Positions 21,070 to 32,900 of a DNA stretch of 64,000 nucleotides are shown piece after piece. Position 1 is the first letter of the stretch; each line of letters begins with the position of its first letter. Origin of the DNA: Agapetus fuscipes (lineage: Eukaryota; Arthropoda; Insecta; Trichoptera; Glossosomatidae); contig OX637359.1 in NCBI GenBank assembly GCA_951799405.1, positions 4,026,201 to 4,090,200 of the forward strand, in the 5' to 3' direction. A model generated the notes under the pieces. The model had not been told where the DNA came from. It made no database searches and saw nothing but the letters and a program-made list of their open reading frames with translations. The translations under genes were made by a program, and so were the position numbers.

Positions 21070-21400
21070 GAGAGCTTACATATGAAATGACATTCCCTTT
21101 ATACACTTTTTTGTCAGTCGGTCTTCATTCATCCTTTCAATATGTCCAAACCATCGCATCACACTTATTTGAACTTTCACTTTCACGCTTTCTTTTACTC
21201 CGCATTCATTCAGAACCCATTCGTTTCTCACTCTATCTTTCCGTGTTTTTCCTGTCATACTTCTCAAATGAGTCATTTATACGGTGCATACTTTATTTAC
21301 TTCTCGTTCATTCACCGTCCACGACTCGCTTTCATACATCAGGGTCGGCAACAATATACAATTGCGTACCGCCATTTTCATTTTCATTTTCATTGCATGA
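21070..21400 (-). pseudogene. RTE-like LINE 3' fragment
   Basis: The - strand encodes LRSMTGKTRKDRVRNEWV and MRWFGHIERMNEDRLTKK, the C-terminal motif of the intact LINE at 32.7-35.4 kb. 5'-truncated and mutated. Confidence 0.8.
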
Positions 21401-22573
21401 GTTTGAGAAACCTATGTCAGCTAAATACGTCAATTATTCAGTTTTACCTTTAAGGTATCGATTAATCAAACTTTTATAAGTTATGGGTCTGTCTAGAATG
21501 TATTCTACATTACTGCGGTATACAGCGGAGTCGGCACATCTAAAATATCCATTGGCTGGTTGATGTCAAAGGTTGTTACTCATCTATCCGTATTTTCTGT
21601 ATTTAACCCTTCAACTGGGGATGACGCGCTTAGGCGTCAAGTGTAAACTTGTATACAGTGCGGCTGTCAATCATAGACGTCAACCAACTTTGAACTTATC
21701 CCTGACATCTGTGTTAAAGAATTCAAAAGTCTGCAAGTGGAAATATATGCTAAACCTTCCTGATTTTTGTTATTGAATAACTAATATATATGACTGTCCA
21801 CATAGTTCGTAAGTGTCGTCAATCAATTGAGGTAGGAAATTAATAAATGTTTTTAAAAATGTGCTTGAAAAAGTATTCCGTACTGGGGGTATTCATATAG
21901 CCAGAATATTCAAGGGCGAAAAGGTTAAGGCTGAGGAAGCCTTGCTGGCATTTTCTTTTGGGCTTTTGATTAAAACAACGAAATGGGAATTCATTTCTGA
22001 CACCCTCGGCGGGATGGGGTCCTTCTGACACATACATACAGGACAGGTATGAGGAGGGTTTGAGCATACGGTACCTCACAAGTAATGCAGTAGGTAGGTA
22101 CTTATATATCTATATTATGGACTGGACCCTTTTCATGTAATCAGTTTTTTGTAAAATGCTACTAATATTGTTGTAGGTCCCAAAATTGCAATAGTATTTT
22201 TTTAGCCTTCCACTCTGAAAAATAATAATTTAAATTTGTAAATAAAAAAATCAACCATTATACTTACTTGTTTTTATTTCAATTAAAGTAGGATCAATTG
22301 TTATTTAACCCTGCTTTTCACTTTGCCAATATCAACCCTGTTTCACGCAGAAGACTGTTAGTATTTTTTAAATATGAAAAAAAAAACCACTAGATTAAAA
22401 TGAAATTTACTTTGCTTTTATTTTCAAGGGTATCTCTGTTAGCACAGTGAAAGTCCGTTGTTTTTTTTTTATAAATTCGAATGGAAAAACAAAGTTTTAT
22501 TTAACTTTTTTTTTTTTTGGCGAAAACGTTTGAACAAAAAAATAAAAGGTGAATGAAAACTTTGTTTTTCCTA
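21401..22573. other. Intergenic DNA with an S1 SINE remnant
   Basis: Around 21955-22025 is a reversed S1 trace (GCCTTGCTGGCATTTTCTTT, CATTTCTGACACCCTCGGCG). The rest is AT-rich with no gene. Confidence 0.4.
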
Positions 22574-23063
22574 TCCCTTATCTTTATAAAATGCAACGGC
22601 CTCCCCATACAAAATAGTTGTGCGTTAATGGCATTCAAACTGAAGAACTCCTAAACAGATGCACGTCATATTCACAACAAATATTGTTCAGGACTTGGGA
22701 TGTGCTTCCTCATCATTAGTAGATTTTAAATTGTTGTTTTTTAAATAAATAAACATGATCAATCACAACACCTTTTTATGTAAAACCTATGCGAGAAACA
22801 AAACTCATTTTGACATTCGAATTTCAAATAAATTGCCAGCACTTCAACAGGCTTCAAAGTTGCCATCGTTGCCATTGCCAAGTCGATTATTTTTCGGTTG
22901 AATTCCGTTGAGTACCTACCTATATTCTTTATTTATTTCAAAATTATACTTCAACCAGTTATAACATGTATTTTTTAGAAATAATGACGATCGATTCGGT
23001 CAACTTTTTATATGAAACCGTACTTATTGCGGCATTTAATTTTTTTAAAGTATTATTACAATA

Positions 23064-25660
23064 TACAATCTAAGTTGCATAGACGCATTAACATTTATAA
23101 TTCATATTCAATGCACTCCTGCACGGAGACACGAGTGAGTTTGCGCTTACAAATGCTGCATGTGTATTTACAAATAAAAATTTCAGCCTCTCATGACCAT
23201 AAGCCCTGCAACTTTTGCTGACCTTTTCAGAAACAGGGGACACATTTGTTAAGTGAACCCATTTATGCGATATGGGTGGTAAGCCTCATACTAACCCTTA
23301 AGTCAAGGAATTTGAGTTTGAAAAATCCTTAAACAACGGTAATCTTAATTTATAACCTAAAGTTGCAAAAAAAGTTATTTGATGATTCAAATTGAATGCA
23401 CGCCCACAAACTGGCAAATGTCATTTCACGCTAACATATAGTTGTGGCGCTTGATTTTTTTTAAATATTAGAATATATAATCTAAGTTGCACAGATACAA
23501 TAACTTTTATAATTCATATTCAATGCATGCCCCCCTGGAGACACGAGTGGGTACGCGCTTATTAATGCTGCATGTGAACTTACAAATTAAAATTAAGGCC
23601 TCTAATGAACATAAGCCCTGCAACTTTGGCCAACCTTTTCAAAAACAGGGGGAACATTTGTCAAGTGAACCATTTTTTTCGATATGGGTATTCAAGCTCA
23701 TACTTACCTATCCGTCAAGGATTTGAGTTTGAAAAATCCTTCAACAACGTTAAATTTAATTTATAATCTAAAGTTGCAAAAAAAGTTATTTGATGATTCA
23801 AATTGAATGCACGCCCACAAACTGGCAAATGTCATTTCACGCTAACATAAAGTTGTGGCGCTTGATTTTTTTTAAATATTAGAATATATAATCTAAGTTG
23901 CACAGACACAATAACTTTTATAATTCATATTCAATGCATGCCCCCCTGGAGACACGAGTGGGTTCGCACTTATAAATGCTGCATGTGAACTTACAAATTA
24001 AAATTAAGGCCTCTAATGAACATAAGCCCTGCAACTTTTGCCAAAAACGCAAACGCAACGCAACTAAGCTACACATATAGTGTAACTTCTTGCCGCGTTA
24101 TCCCCGAAGGGGTCGCATGTGGCGAGTTGAACCTATTTATTTTTACAGGTAAGGGGGCCGGCCTTACGCCAACCACTTCAGTTGAAGTGGAGGTTTCCCA
24201 GCTCCCGAGAGTGCTGGTACTCATTTCTTGTGAAGGCTGAGTAAACCTTGCCGGTATTTTATTTTGGGTTTTGAAATAAACACCGAAACGGGAAATCATT
24301 TCTGACACCGTCGCGTCGGTGGGATTCGAACCCGAGCTTTCGGCATGGAATGCAAGCACTCTACCACCTGAGCTATCGACCGGAGAGCCAACCTTTTCAA
24401 AAACAGGGGAAACATTTGTCAAGTGAACCATTTTTTGCGATATGGGTATTCAGACTCATACTTACCTATAAGTAAAGGATTTGAGTTTGAAAAATCCTTC
24501 AACAACGTTAAATTTAATTTATAATCTAAAGTTGCAAAAAAAGTTATTTGATGATTCAAATTGAATGCACGCCCACAAACTGGCAAATGTCATTTCACGC
24601 TAACATATAGTTGTGGCACTTGATTTTTTTTTAAATATTAGAATATATAATCTAAGTTGCACAGATACAATAACTTTTATAATTCATATTCAATGCATGC
24701 CCCCCTGGAGACATGAGTGGGTTCGCGCTTATAAATGCTGCATGTTAACTTACAAATTAAAATTAAGGCCTCTAATGAACATAAGCCCTGCAACTTTTGC
24801 CAACCTTTTCAAAAACAGGGGAAACATTTGTCAAGTGAACCATTTTTTGCGATATGGGTATTCAAGCTCATACTTACCTATCCGTCAAGGATTTGAGTTT
24901 AAAAAATCCTTCAACAATGTTAAATTTAATTTATAATCTAAAGTTGCAAAAAAAGTTATTTGATGATTCAAATTGAATGCACGCCCACAAACTGGCAAAT
25001 GTCATTTCACGCTAACATTTAATTGTGGCACTTGATATTTTTAATTTTAGAATATAAATCTAAGTTGCATACATACATTTTATAATTCATATTCAATGCA
25101 TGCCCCCAAGCAGACATGAGTGACTTTGCGCTTACAAATGCTGCATGTGTAATTACAAATAAAAATTTCAGCCTCTCATAACCATAAGCCATGCAACTTT
25201 TGCCGACCTATTCAGAAACACGGGGAACATTAGCTAAGTGAACCCATTTATGCGATATGGGTGGTAAGCCTCATACTAACCCTTAGGTCAAGGAGTTTGG
25301 GTTTGAAAAATCCTTAAACAACGGTTATCTTAATTTATAATCTTAAGTTGCAAAAAGAGTTTTGATGATTCAAATACAATGCACACCCACAAGCTGGCAA
25401 ATGTTCTTTCACGCTAACATATAATTGTGGCACTTGATGTTTTTAATTTTAGAATATAAATCTAAGTTGCATACATACATTTTATAATTCATATTGAATG
25501 CATGCCCCCAAGCAGACATGAGTGAGTTTGCGCTTACAAACGCTGCATGTGTAATTACAAATAAAAATTTCAGCCTCTCTTGACCATAAGCCCTGCAATT
25601 TTGCCGACCTTTTCAGGAACAGAGAAACATTCGTTCAGTGAACATTTTTTAGGTATGGGA
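23064..25660 (+). repeat. Tandem array of a ~415-bp unit in Helitron A
   Basis: The motif AATCTAAGTTGCA recurs at about 23064, 23475, 23890, 24650, 25070 and 25461. Units are 391-420 bp, except where an S1 SINE enlarges one. Each unit contains a family R-like half plus a second half with ATCTAAAGTTGCAAAAAAAG and GCTGGCAAATG or ACTGGCAAATG. Confidence 0.85.
24047..24383 (-). mobile_element. S1 tRNA-type SINE, complete copy
   Basis: On the - strand, GGTCGATAGCTCAGGTGGTA (box A) and GGGTTCGAATCCC (box B) head a ~337-bp element ending TAGCTTAGTTGCGTTGCG. It is inserted in a Helitron unit; GCCAA from the unit borders both sides. Confidence 0.82.
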
Positions 25661-25828
25661 GGTCAGCCTCATACCTCATGCTTCATACAAGATACTCAGA
25701 ACATGAAAGAACTAAATAACCCTTTTACCGTAATTTTTTTTTCAAATTACTTCTTAAAGCATTTAATTACTATGAAGGAGGTGTGAGGAAAAATTATTGC
25801 GAAGCCAGACTTACACTGCCCGAAGGGC

Positions 25829-25866
25829 CTAGCAGACAACCGTGCGCAGCACGGTCAGTCTGCTAG
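25829..25866 (+). other. Helitron A 3' terminal hairpin
   Basis: CTAGCAGAC and GTCTGCTAG are perfect inverse arms around the inner hairpin. It is the presumed rolling-circle termination signal, ending in CTAG. Confidence 0.8.
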
Positions 25867-26289
25867 TTGAATTTATATTTTTTTTAATTCACATGAGTTT
25901 TATTATTTGTTTAATACACGACACCAATTTTGGGAGATGCAGTACCTCCCATCTTCAGGTGTAAATTAAAACTGAAGATGGCTTGCAAGAATATACTATT
26001 TTTATTTTAATCTATTAAAATGAATTTTTGACAAAGTTACTGATGAAAACCTAGATACTAAAAAAAACACTGCTTAGTTCTATTGATATTTTTATTTGTC
26101 GTCTTCATCTACAAAGTTTCTTTTGAAACAATTCCATAGTATGGTAATTTTATACATTTTTTTTTATTCCATAAATGATGGACAATATTTTTAAATAATA
26201 CATCTGCGTTTTAAAAAAATATAAGTATATCTCAAATAGTTTTTAAATTACTTACAGCTCTTTAAAATTAATGCACATATTTGATTTCC
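25867..26289. other. Intergenic AT-rich DNA
   Basis: No gene. It contains CCATCTTCAGGTGTAAATTA and AACTGAAGATGGC, a short inverted pair of unknown origin. Confidence 0.4.
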
Positions 26290-26591
26290 ACTAAAATAGG
26301 ACATCTTTTATTTAAGCGGATGTGATGTCACTGGATCTTTGTATATTATGTATTTCATACAATTGCACTGAGGCGTCCAGGTAGCCTGGTGGATCCATCT
26401 ATGCTTGTCTAGCCGGACGCGCTGTGTTTTAGTGGGACTCAATTTTTTGGCATTTTATTTTTGAAAATTATCAATGAAATCTTAATTTTTACTACTTAAA
26501 AAATATATGTTTGTAATCCTTGACATGTACTCTACGCAAGCATATTATGTATTTTAAACCGTATTCCCTACCATCGCAATTACTCTATGGT
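26290..26591 (-). repeat. MITE-B copy, diverged
   Basis: GGACATCTTTTATTTAAGCG, GGTGGATCCATCTATG and GTGGGACTCAATTTTTTGGC match the 17936 copy. Confidence 0.65.
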
Positions 26592-26606
26592 GTTTACATG
26601 CTTTGG

Positions 26607-26763
26607 TGGGCAGACAATGTTGAAGCCGACGCTGAAGTTCTGGGAGTGAGGGGACCATGGAGGGAAGCAGTAGGTACAAGACAGAGAGTCCTGGAGGATT
26701 GTGGTGCGGGAGGCCCTGAGCCTTCAAGGCTTATGAGCCGAAGAAAGTAAAATAAAAGTAAAA
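26607..26763 (+). mobile_element. RTE-like LINE 3' end inserted at the Ig-gene stop codon
   Basis: The 15-base sequence GTTTACATGCTTTGG flanks it exactly (26592-26606, 26764-26778). The insert codes a typical RTE-like C-terminal end (VLGVRGPWREAVGTRQR) and finishes in an A-rich tail (AAAATAAAAGTAAAA). It is 5'-truncated to 157 bp. Confidence 0.82.
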
Positions 26764-26765
26764 GT

Positions 26766-26944
26766 TTACATGCTTTGGAGAGCAATGGCATTATCAGAAG
26801 AGTCAGACGGCGTGATGGACGGCGATCTGTGGCATTTGCGGCGAATACGGAATCTGTAAAAGTTTTTCGTGACGAGAACTGCAACGGCTATGCACACCAC
26901 ACCAGCGCCAACACTCATGCCGAGAGTCAAAGCCCTGCCATATC
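26766..26944 (-). CDS. Ig-receptor gene exon 7: transmembrane helix, tail and stop
   Basis: Acceptor CTTTTTCCAG, phase 1. It encodes ALTLGMSVGAGVVCIAVAVL (helix), then basic RFRIRRK and a Ser/Asp-rich tail ending LQSM and TAA. A LINE end with a 15-bp duplication abuts the stop. Confidence 0.82.
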
Positions 26945-29900
26945 CTGGAAAAAGAAAATTTTAAATAAATATTATGCCTTGACTTATAGGATGGTATGAG
27001 GCTGGCCACCATGCTGTAAAAAATTGTTCACTTTTTTGGGTTTAAGTTGGAATTACAGTCGTTTTACATATTTACAATTATAATTATATTATAATTAATT
27101 ATATATATTTAATTATATATAATTATATTATACTTGTTTCTGTCAAATCACTAGGAAGCGTTTTTTTTCCAACAAGAATTAAAGTTTTATAATTCGGCAA
27201 TGGGGTCAACAAAATTAACATAAATCCACTCTAAATTGAGGAACATAAAGTGTTTGTGATTATTGGCCATAAAATATAACAAAAAATCTCTTATTTGTGG
27301 AAAAAAATTGAAATGTAAAATTGGCCGTGAGTGCTACACAGTTTTTCAAGATCTATTATTTCGGGAATCACATTGTACACGCAGCCTTCGTCCAAATTCG
27401 ACAACTGAAATTGACATTTGTGGATGGATGGGAGGTTTTTAAAAAGACAATAATTACGATAAATTTTTTAAAGAAACATTTTTGAAACATAACCTCAACT
27501 TTTTTTGAATAATTTGGAACAAGAACAAAATTAATGGAAAGAAGAAATAAAAAATCAAAATTGTATACCTACCTACCTACCTGTAATACCTACCTGATGA
27601 ACATGGCAGAAGACGTGAAATGGACAATTTACATTTTTATATGGACAATCTATATTCTGTTTTAATTTTATGTTTTATAGCTGTATTTTTTATTTGTATT
27701 TTTAAACTCACTTTAGTTCTTAACATTTTGTTTTGTAGCAATGGCCACCAACAATAATTTTAAATCTGTACATTGTGGAAATGCCACCACTAATTTTCAT
27801 AGAAAGAATGAATGGGTTTTCGGGACATGGAATGTAAGGAAGATGAATGATTGCAAGGAGAAAGAAATTATGAATGTAATGAAAGAGAAACGAATAAAAG
27901 TAATGGGTGTGACAGAAACAAAAATGAAAGGGAATGGTGAGAAAGTATTAGCGAATGGTGAATTGTATATTTGGTCAGGTGTGGAAGATGGTGTTAAGGT
28001 TTGAATAGTTTTTTTATTGACATTTAAATTTATAAGTATCGTTATGCCCTTAATTACACAACCAGTGAAATATTGTTAGTCAGGTTCGTTTAGAGTTCTT
28101 TACACACTTCTCGTAGCACTTATTGTTCATTTGTAGCACTAGATGGGAGAGACAGAGTGCTGACGTCCAGCCTCGATATCTCTCCTTGTTGGGAGCACGC
28201 GGGATGTCTGGTAGAGGTGTTTGGACAGAGCGGTTGCTCGATGTCACTCGTTCCAGCTTCCACGATGTGTGTGTAACGCGGGTAGCAACGTCAGAATCTT
28301 AAATTGCCCAACAATTACTCCCGGCTGTGTGTATGTGTGCGCAGATGGAGGGTTACGTTTGGAAGGTCAAAAGTATCCGCACGAGTCCTTCCGATTGCGT
28401 ATGTATGTGTGCACGGAGAGATAGGACCGTTTGGGAGGTAACAAAAGCACCCGCACGATTCCTTCCGTAACACACGTGTGTGTGTATGTGTGTGTGGTGC
28501 AGGCGGAGAGCTTAGTTCAGAGGAGCCATGGCTCGACGTCTTCACTTTACTTCCGGCTTAGTGCAAGCCACTGATTCATTACCAGTACCTACGGGGCAAT
28601 TTGCACTGCTCCTCACATAGGCAAGGCTTCGGGTGGAATCGACCCAGTTGGTACTCTTTATCCGAGAAGCTAGCTCTACAAAGAAAGGTTGAGACCACCT
28701 TGGTTCTTGTTATCCAGCGGAGCCGGATTTGGGAGGCCAAGTACCATGCCTTGAGATAATCAATAGAATATCTGCCTGATGGCTCAAATCTCATTCCTTA
28801 TGAAGAATGCTTGTTCGATTTTGCGTATGAGTTTATTTGTCTCAAAGCGCCATCTGTGGGTGTTTCTCTGAAGCTCACTGACACCACAGAGGTCCCCTCC
28901 AGCATTTGCAGGGCAGATGCGATGAAGGTGGTGATCGGTGTGTTGCGACAAGTTCTTGTCGGGCTTCAGTAGAATTGGGAAGTGGACTTGTCGGCCAGAT
29001 CCTGTTGTGTCGTAGTTCGACGGGCCGCTGCTGGTTGCAGCAGAGTTTGCTTTGCCGTAGTTCAGCGGAGGCTGCTTGTTGCAGGCTGGGCAGCTGTGTT
29101 GGGCGACATTCAATCCTCCAGGGTCTCGTTGTGCTGGTGGAATTGAGGAGTCGGCTGCAGTGGGGTTTGCTGTTTGTTGCAGCATGGGTTGCTGTGTCGT
29201 AGTTCGACGGTTGCTTGGTGCAGCAGGGTTGCTGTTAGTTGCAGCAAGGTTGCTGTGTCGTAGTTCGACGGTTGCTTGGTGCAGCAGGGTTGCTGTTAGT
29301 TGCAGCAAGGTTGCTGTGTCGTAGTTCGACGGTTGCTTGGTGCAGCAGGGTTGCTGTTAGTTGCAGCAAGGTTGCTGTGTCGTAGTTCGACGGTTGCTTG
29401 GTGCAGCAGGGTTGCTGTTAGTTGCAGCAAGGTTGCTGTGTCGTAGTTCGACGGTTGCTTGGTGCAGCAGGGTTGCTGTTAGTTGCAGCAAGGTTGCTGT
29501 GTCGTAGTTCGACGGAGACTGCTTGGTGCAGCACGGGTTGCTGGGTCGTAGTTCGACGGTTGCTGCTGGTTGCAGCATGTTGGTTTCGCTGGGCAGCTAT
29601 GTTGTACGACGTCCGATCCTCCAGAGCCTTGTTGCGCTGTGTGGAATTGGGGGGGTCGGCTGCAGCGGGGTGAGGGTTACATTCCTCATGTTGTTTGTGG
29701 TCCTTAGACTGACTTTGTTACGCCGGGATGGCGGCATTTTGATACGCACTTTGACTTTCATTGTTATTTCACTATACTATTTTTAAATGTCACTTTCACG
29801 TCAGGTCATCACTGTTACGTGGTTTTTATGATTGAATGTTTCTATCACGTCGGGAGGTCACCACTGTTAAGGTTTGAATAGTTTTTTTATTGACATTTAA

Positions 29901-32900
29901 ATTTATAAGTATCGTTATGCCCTTAATTACACAACCAGTGAAATATTGTTAGTCAGGTTCGTTTAGAGTTCTTTACACACTTCTCGTAGCACTTATTGTT
30001 CATTTGTAGCACTAGATGGGAGAGACAGAGTGCTGACGTCCAGCCTCGATATCTCTCCTTGTTGGGAGCACGCGGGATGTCTGGTAGAGGTGTTTGGACA
30101 GAGCGGTTGCTCGATGTCACTCGTTCCAGCTTCCACGATGTGTGTGTAACGCGGGTAGCAACGTCAGAATCTTAAATTGCCCAACAATTACTCCCGGCTG
30201 TGTGTATGTGTGCGCAGATGGAGGGTTACGTTTGGAAGGTCAAAAGTATCCGCACGAGTCCTTCCGATTGCGTATGTATGTGTGCACGGAGAGATAGGAC
30301 CGTTTGGGAGGTAACAAAAGCACCCGCACGATTCCTTCCGTAACACACGTGTGTGTGTATGTGTGTGTGGTGCAGGCGGAGAGCTTAGTTCAGAGGAGCC
30401 ATGGCTCGACGTCTTCACTTTACTTCCGGCTTAGTGCAAGCCACTGATTCATTACCAGTACCTACGGGGCAATTTGCACTGCTCCTCACATAGGCAAGGC
30501 TTCGGGTGGAATCGACCCAGTTGGTACTCTTTATCCGAGAAGCTAGCTCTACAAAGAAAGGTTGAGACCACCTTGGTTCTTGTTATCCAGCGGAGCCGGA
30601 TTTGGGAGGCCAAGTACCATGCCTTGAGATAATCAATAGAATATCTGCCTGATGGCTCAAATCTCATTCCTTATGAAGAATGCTTGTTCGATTTTGCGTA
30701 TGAGTTTATTTGTCTCAAAGCGCCATCTGTGGGTGTTTCTCTGAAGCTCACTGACACCACAGAGGTCCCCTCCAGCATTTGCAGGGCAGATGCGATGAAG
30801 GTGGTGATCGGTGTGTTGCGACAAGTTCTTGTCGGGCTTCAGTAGAATTGGGAAGTGGACTTGTCGGCCAGATCCTGTTGTGTCGTAGTTCGACGGGCCG
30901 CTGCTGGTTGCAGCAGAGTTTGCTTTGCCGTAGTTCAGCGGAGGCTGCTTGTTGCAGGCTGGGCAGCTGTGTTGGGCGACATTCAATCCTCCAGGGTCTC
31001 GTTGTGCTGGTGGAATTGAGGAGTCGGCTGCAGTGGGGTTTGCTGTTTGTTGCAGCATGGGTTGCTGTGTCGTAGTTCGACGGTTGCTTGGTGCAGCAGG
31101 GTTGCTGTTAGTTGCAGCAAGGTTGCTGTGTCGTAGTTCGACGGTTGCTTGGTGCAGCAGGGTTGCTGTTAGTTGCAGCAAGGTTGCTGTGTCGTAGTTC
31201 GACGGTTGCTTGGTGCAGCAGGGTTGCTGTTAGTTGCAGCAAGGTTGCTGTGTCGTAGTTCGACGGTTGCTTGGTGCAGCAGGGTTGCTGTTAGTTGCAG
31301 CAAGGTTGCTGTGTCGTAGTTCGACGGTTGCTTGGTGCAGCAGGGTTGCTGTTAGTTGCAGCAAGGTTGCTGTGTCGTAGTTCGACGGAGACTGCTTGGT
31401 GCAGCACGGGTTGCTGGGTCGTAGTTCGACGGTTGCTGCTGGTTGCAGCATGTTGGTTTCGCTGGGCAGCTATGTTGTACGACGTCCGATCCTCCAGAGC
31501 CTTGTTGCGCTGTGTGGAATTGGGGGGGTCGGCTGCAGCGGGGTGAGGGTTACATTCCTCATGTTGTTTGTGGTCCTTAGACTGACTTTGTTACGCCGGG
31601 ATGGCGGCATTTTGATACGCACTTTGACTTTCATTGTTATTTCACTATACTATTTTTAAATGTCACTTTCACGTCAGGTCATCACTGTTACGTGGTTTTT
31701 ATGATTGAATGTTTCTATCACGTCGGGAGGTCACCACTGTTAAGGTTTGAATAGTTTTTTTATTGACATTTAAATTTATAAGTATCGTTATGCCCTTAAT
31801 TACACAACCAGTGAAATATTGTTAGTCAGGTTCGTTTAGAGTTCTTTACACACTTCTCGTAGCACTTATTGTTCATTTGTAGCACTAGATGGGAGAGACA
31901 GAGTGCTGACGTCCAGCCTCGATATCTCTCCTTGTTGGGAGCACGCGGGATGTCTGGTAGAGGTGTTTGGACAGAGCGGTTGCTCGATGTCACTCGTTCC
32001 AGCTTCCACGATGTGTGTGTAACGCGGGTAGCAACGTCAGAATCTTAAATTGCCCAACAATTACTCCCGGCTGTGTGTATGTGTGCGCAGATGGAGGGTT
32101 ACGTTTGGAAGGTCAAAAGTATCCGCACGAGTCCTTCCGATTGCGTATGTATGTGTGCACGGAGAGATAGGACCGTTTGGGAGGTAACAAAAGCACCCGC
32201 ACGATTCCTTCCGTAACACACGTGTGTGTGTATGTGTGTGTGGTGCAGGCGGAGAGCTTAGTTCAGAGGAGCCATGGCTCGACGTCTTCACTTTACTTCC
32301 GGCTTAGTGCAAGCCACTGATTCATTACCAGTACCTACGGGGCAATTTGCACTGCTCCTCACATAGGCAAGGCTTCGGGTGGAATCGACCCAGTTGGTAC
32401 TCTTTATCCGAGAAGCTAGCTCTACAAAGAAAGGTTGAGACCACCTTGGTTCTTGTTATCCAGCGGAGCCGGATTTGGGAGGCCAAGTACCATGCCTTGA
32501 GATAATCAATAGAATATCTGCCTGATGGCTCAAATCTCATTCCTTATGAAGAATGCTTGTTCGATTTTGCGTATGAGTTTATTTGTCTCAAAGCGCCATC
32601 TGTGGGTGTTTCTCTGAAGCTCACTGACACCACAATGGGAATGAAAGGCAGGGTGTAGGTGTAATTGTGAGTGAGTGTGTGAAGGGATGCATAGCGGGTT
32701 ACCAAAGAATTTCTCCCAGGATTTTGGTTGTTAAATTCAAAATTAACAGTTTGAAACTTTTCTTGGTGACCTGTTATGCTCCTGTTGATTCAGAGTGTAT
32801 GGAGGTGAGAATGAGTTTTTGGAATGAGCTGAATGCGGTTGTGCATGAAAGGAAGAAGAATGAAAACATTGTAATTTTAGGTGATATGAATGGATGGATA

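Larger units (their letters stand above)
22574..25866 (+). mobile_element. Non-autonomous Helitron A
   Basis: It starts TC after an A and ends CTAG before a T, the Helitron target rule. The 3' end has a GC-rich hairpin (ACCGTGC-GCA-GCACGGT) inside a longer pair CTAGCAGAC / GTCTGCTAG. The 5' 350 bases (GCAACGGCCTCCCCATACAA) are shared with Helitron B at 52764. No Rep/helicase frame. The interior is a tandem array. Confidence 0.85.
27992..32634 (-). mobile_element. Non-coding LTR retroelement in tandem form: LTR-int-LTR-int-LTR
   Basis: An 1,873-bp unit repeats: LTR 897 bp three times, internal 976 bp twice. LTRs run TG...CA. The whole block is flanked by ATGG (27988-27991, 32635-32638). On the - strand GTGGTGACCTCCCGACGTGA follows the LTR like a primer-binding site, and GGAGGGGACCTC precedes the other LTR like a purine tract, so the element points leftward. 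No gag-pol domain is present; it is a LARD/TRIM-like element. The repeated copies look identical. Confidence 0.85.

Noticed and set aside
27070..27135. TTATAATTATA-type tract as a regulatory TATA cluster
   Set aside because: Simple low-complexity AT sequence inside an intron, with no gene start nearby on the correct strand.
28784..29308. 174-residue Asn/Gln/Thr-rich frame (and its copy at 30657-31181) as a host gene
   Set aside because: It lies inside the LTR element and is made largely of the 61-bp minisatellite; no domain or splice context supports it.
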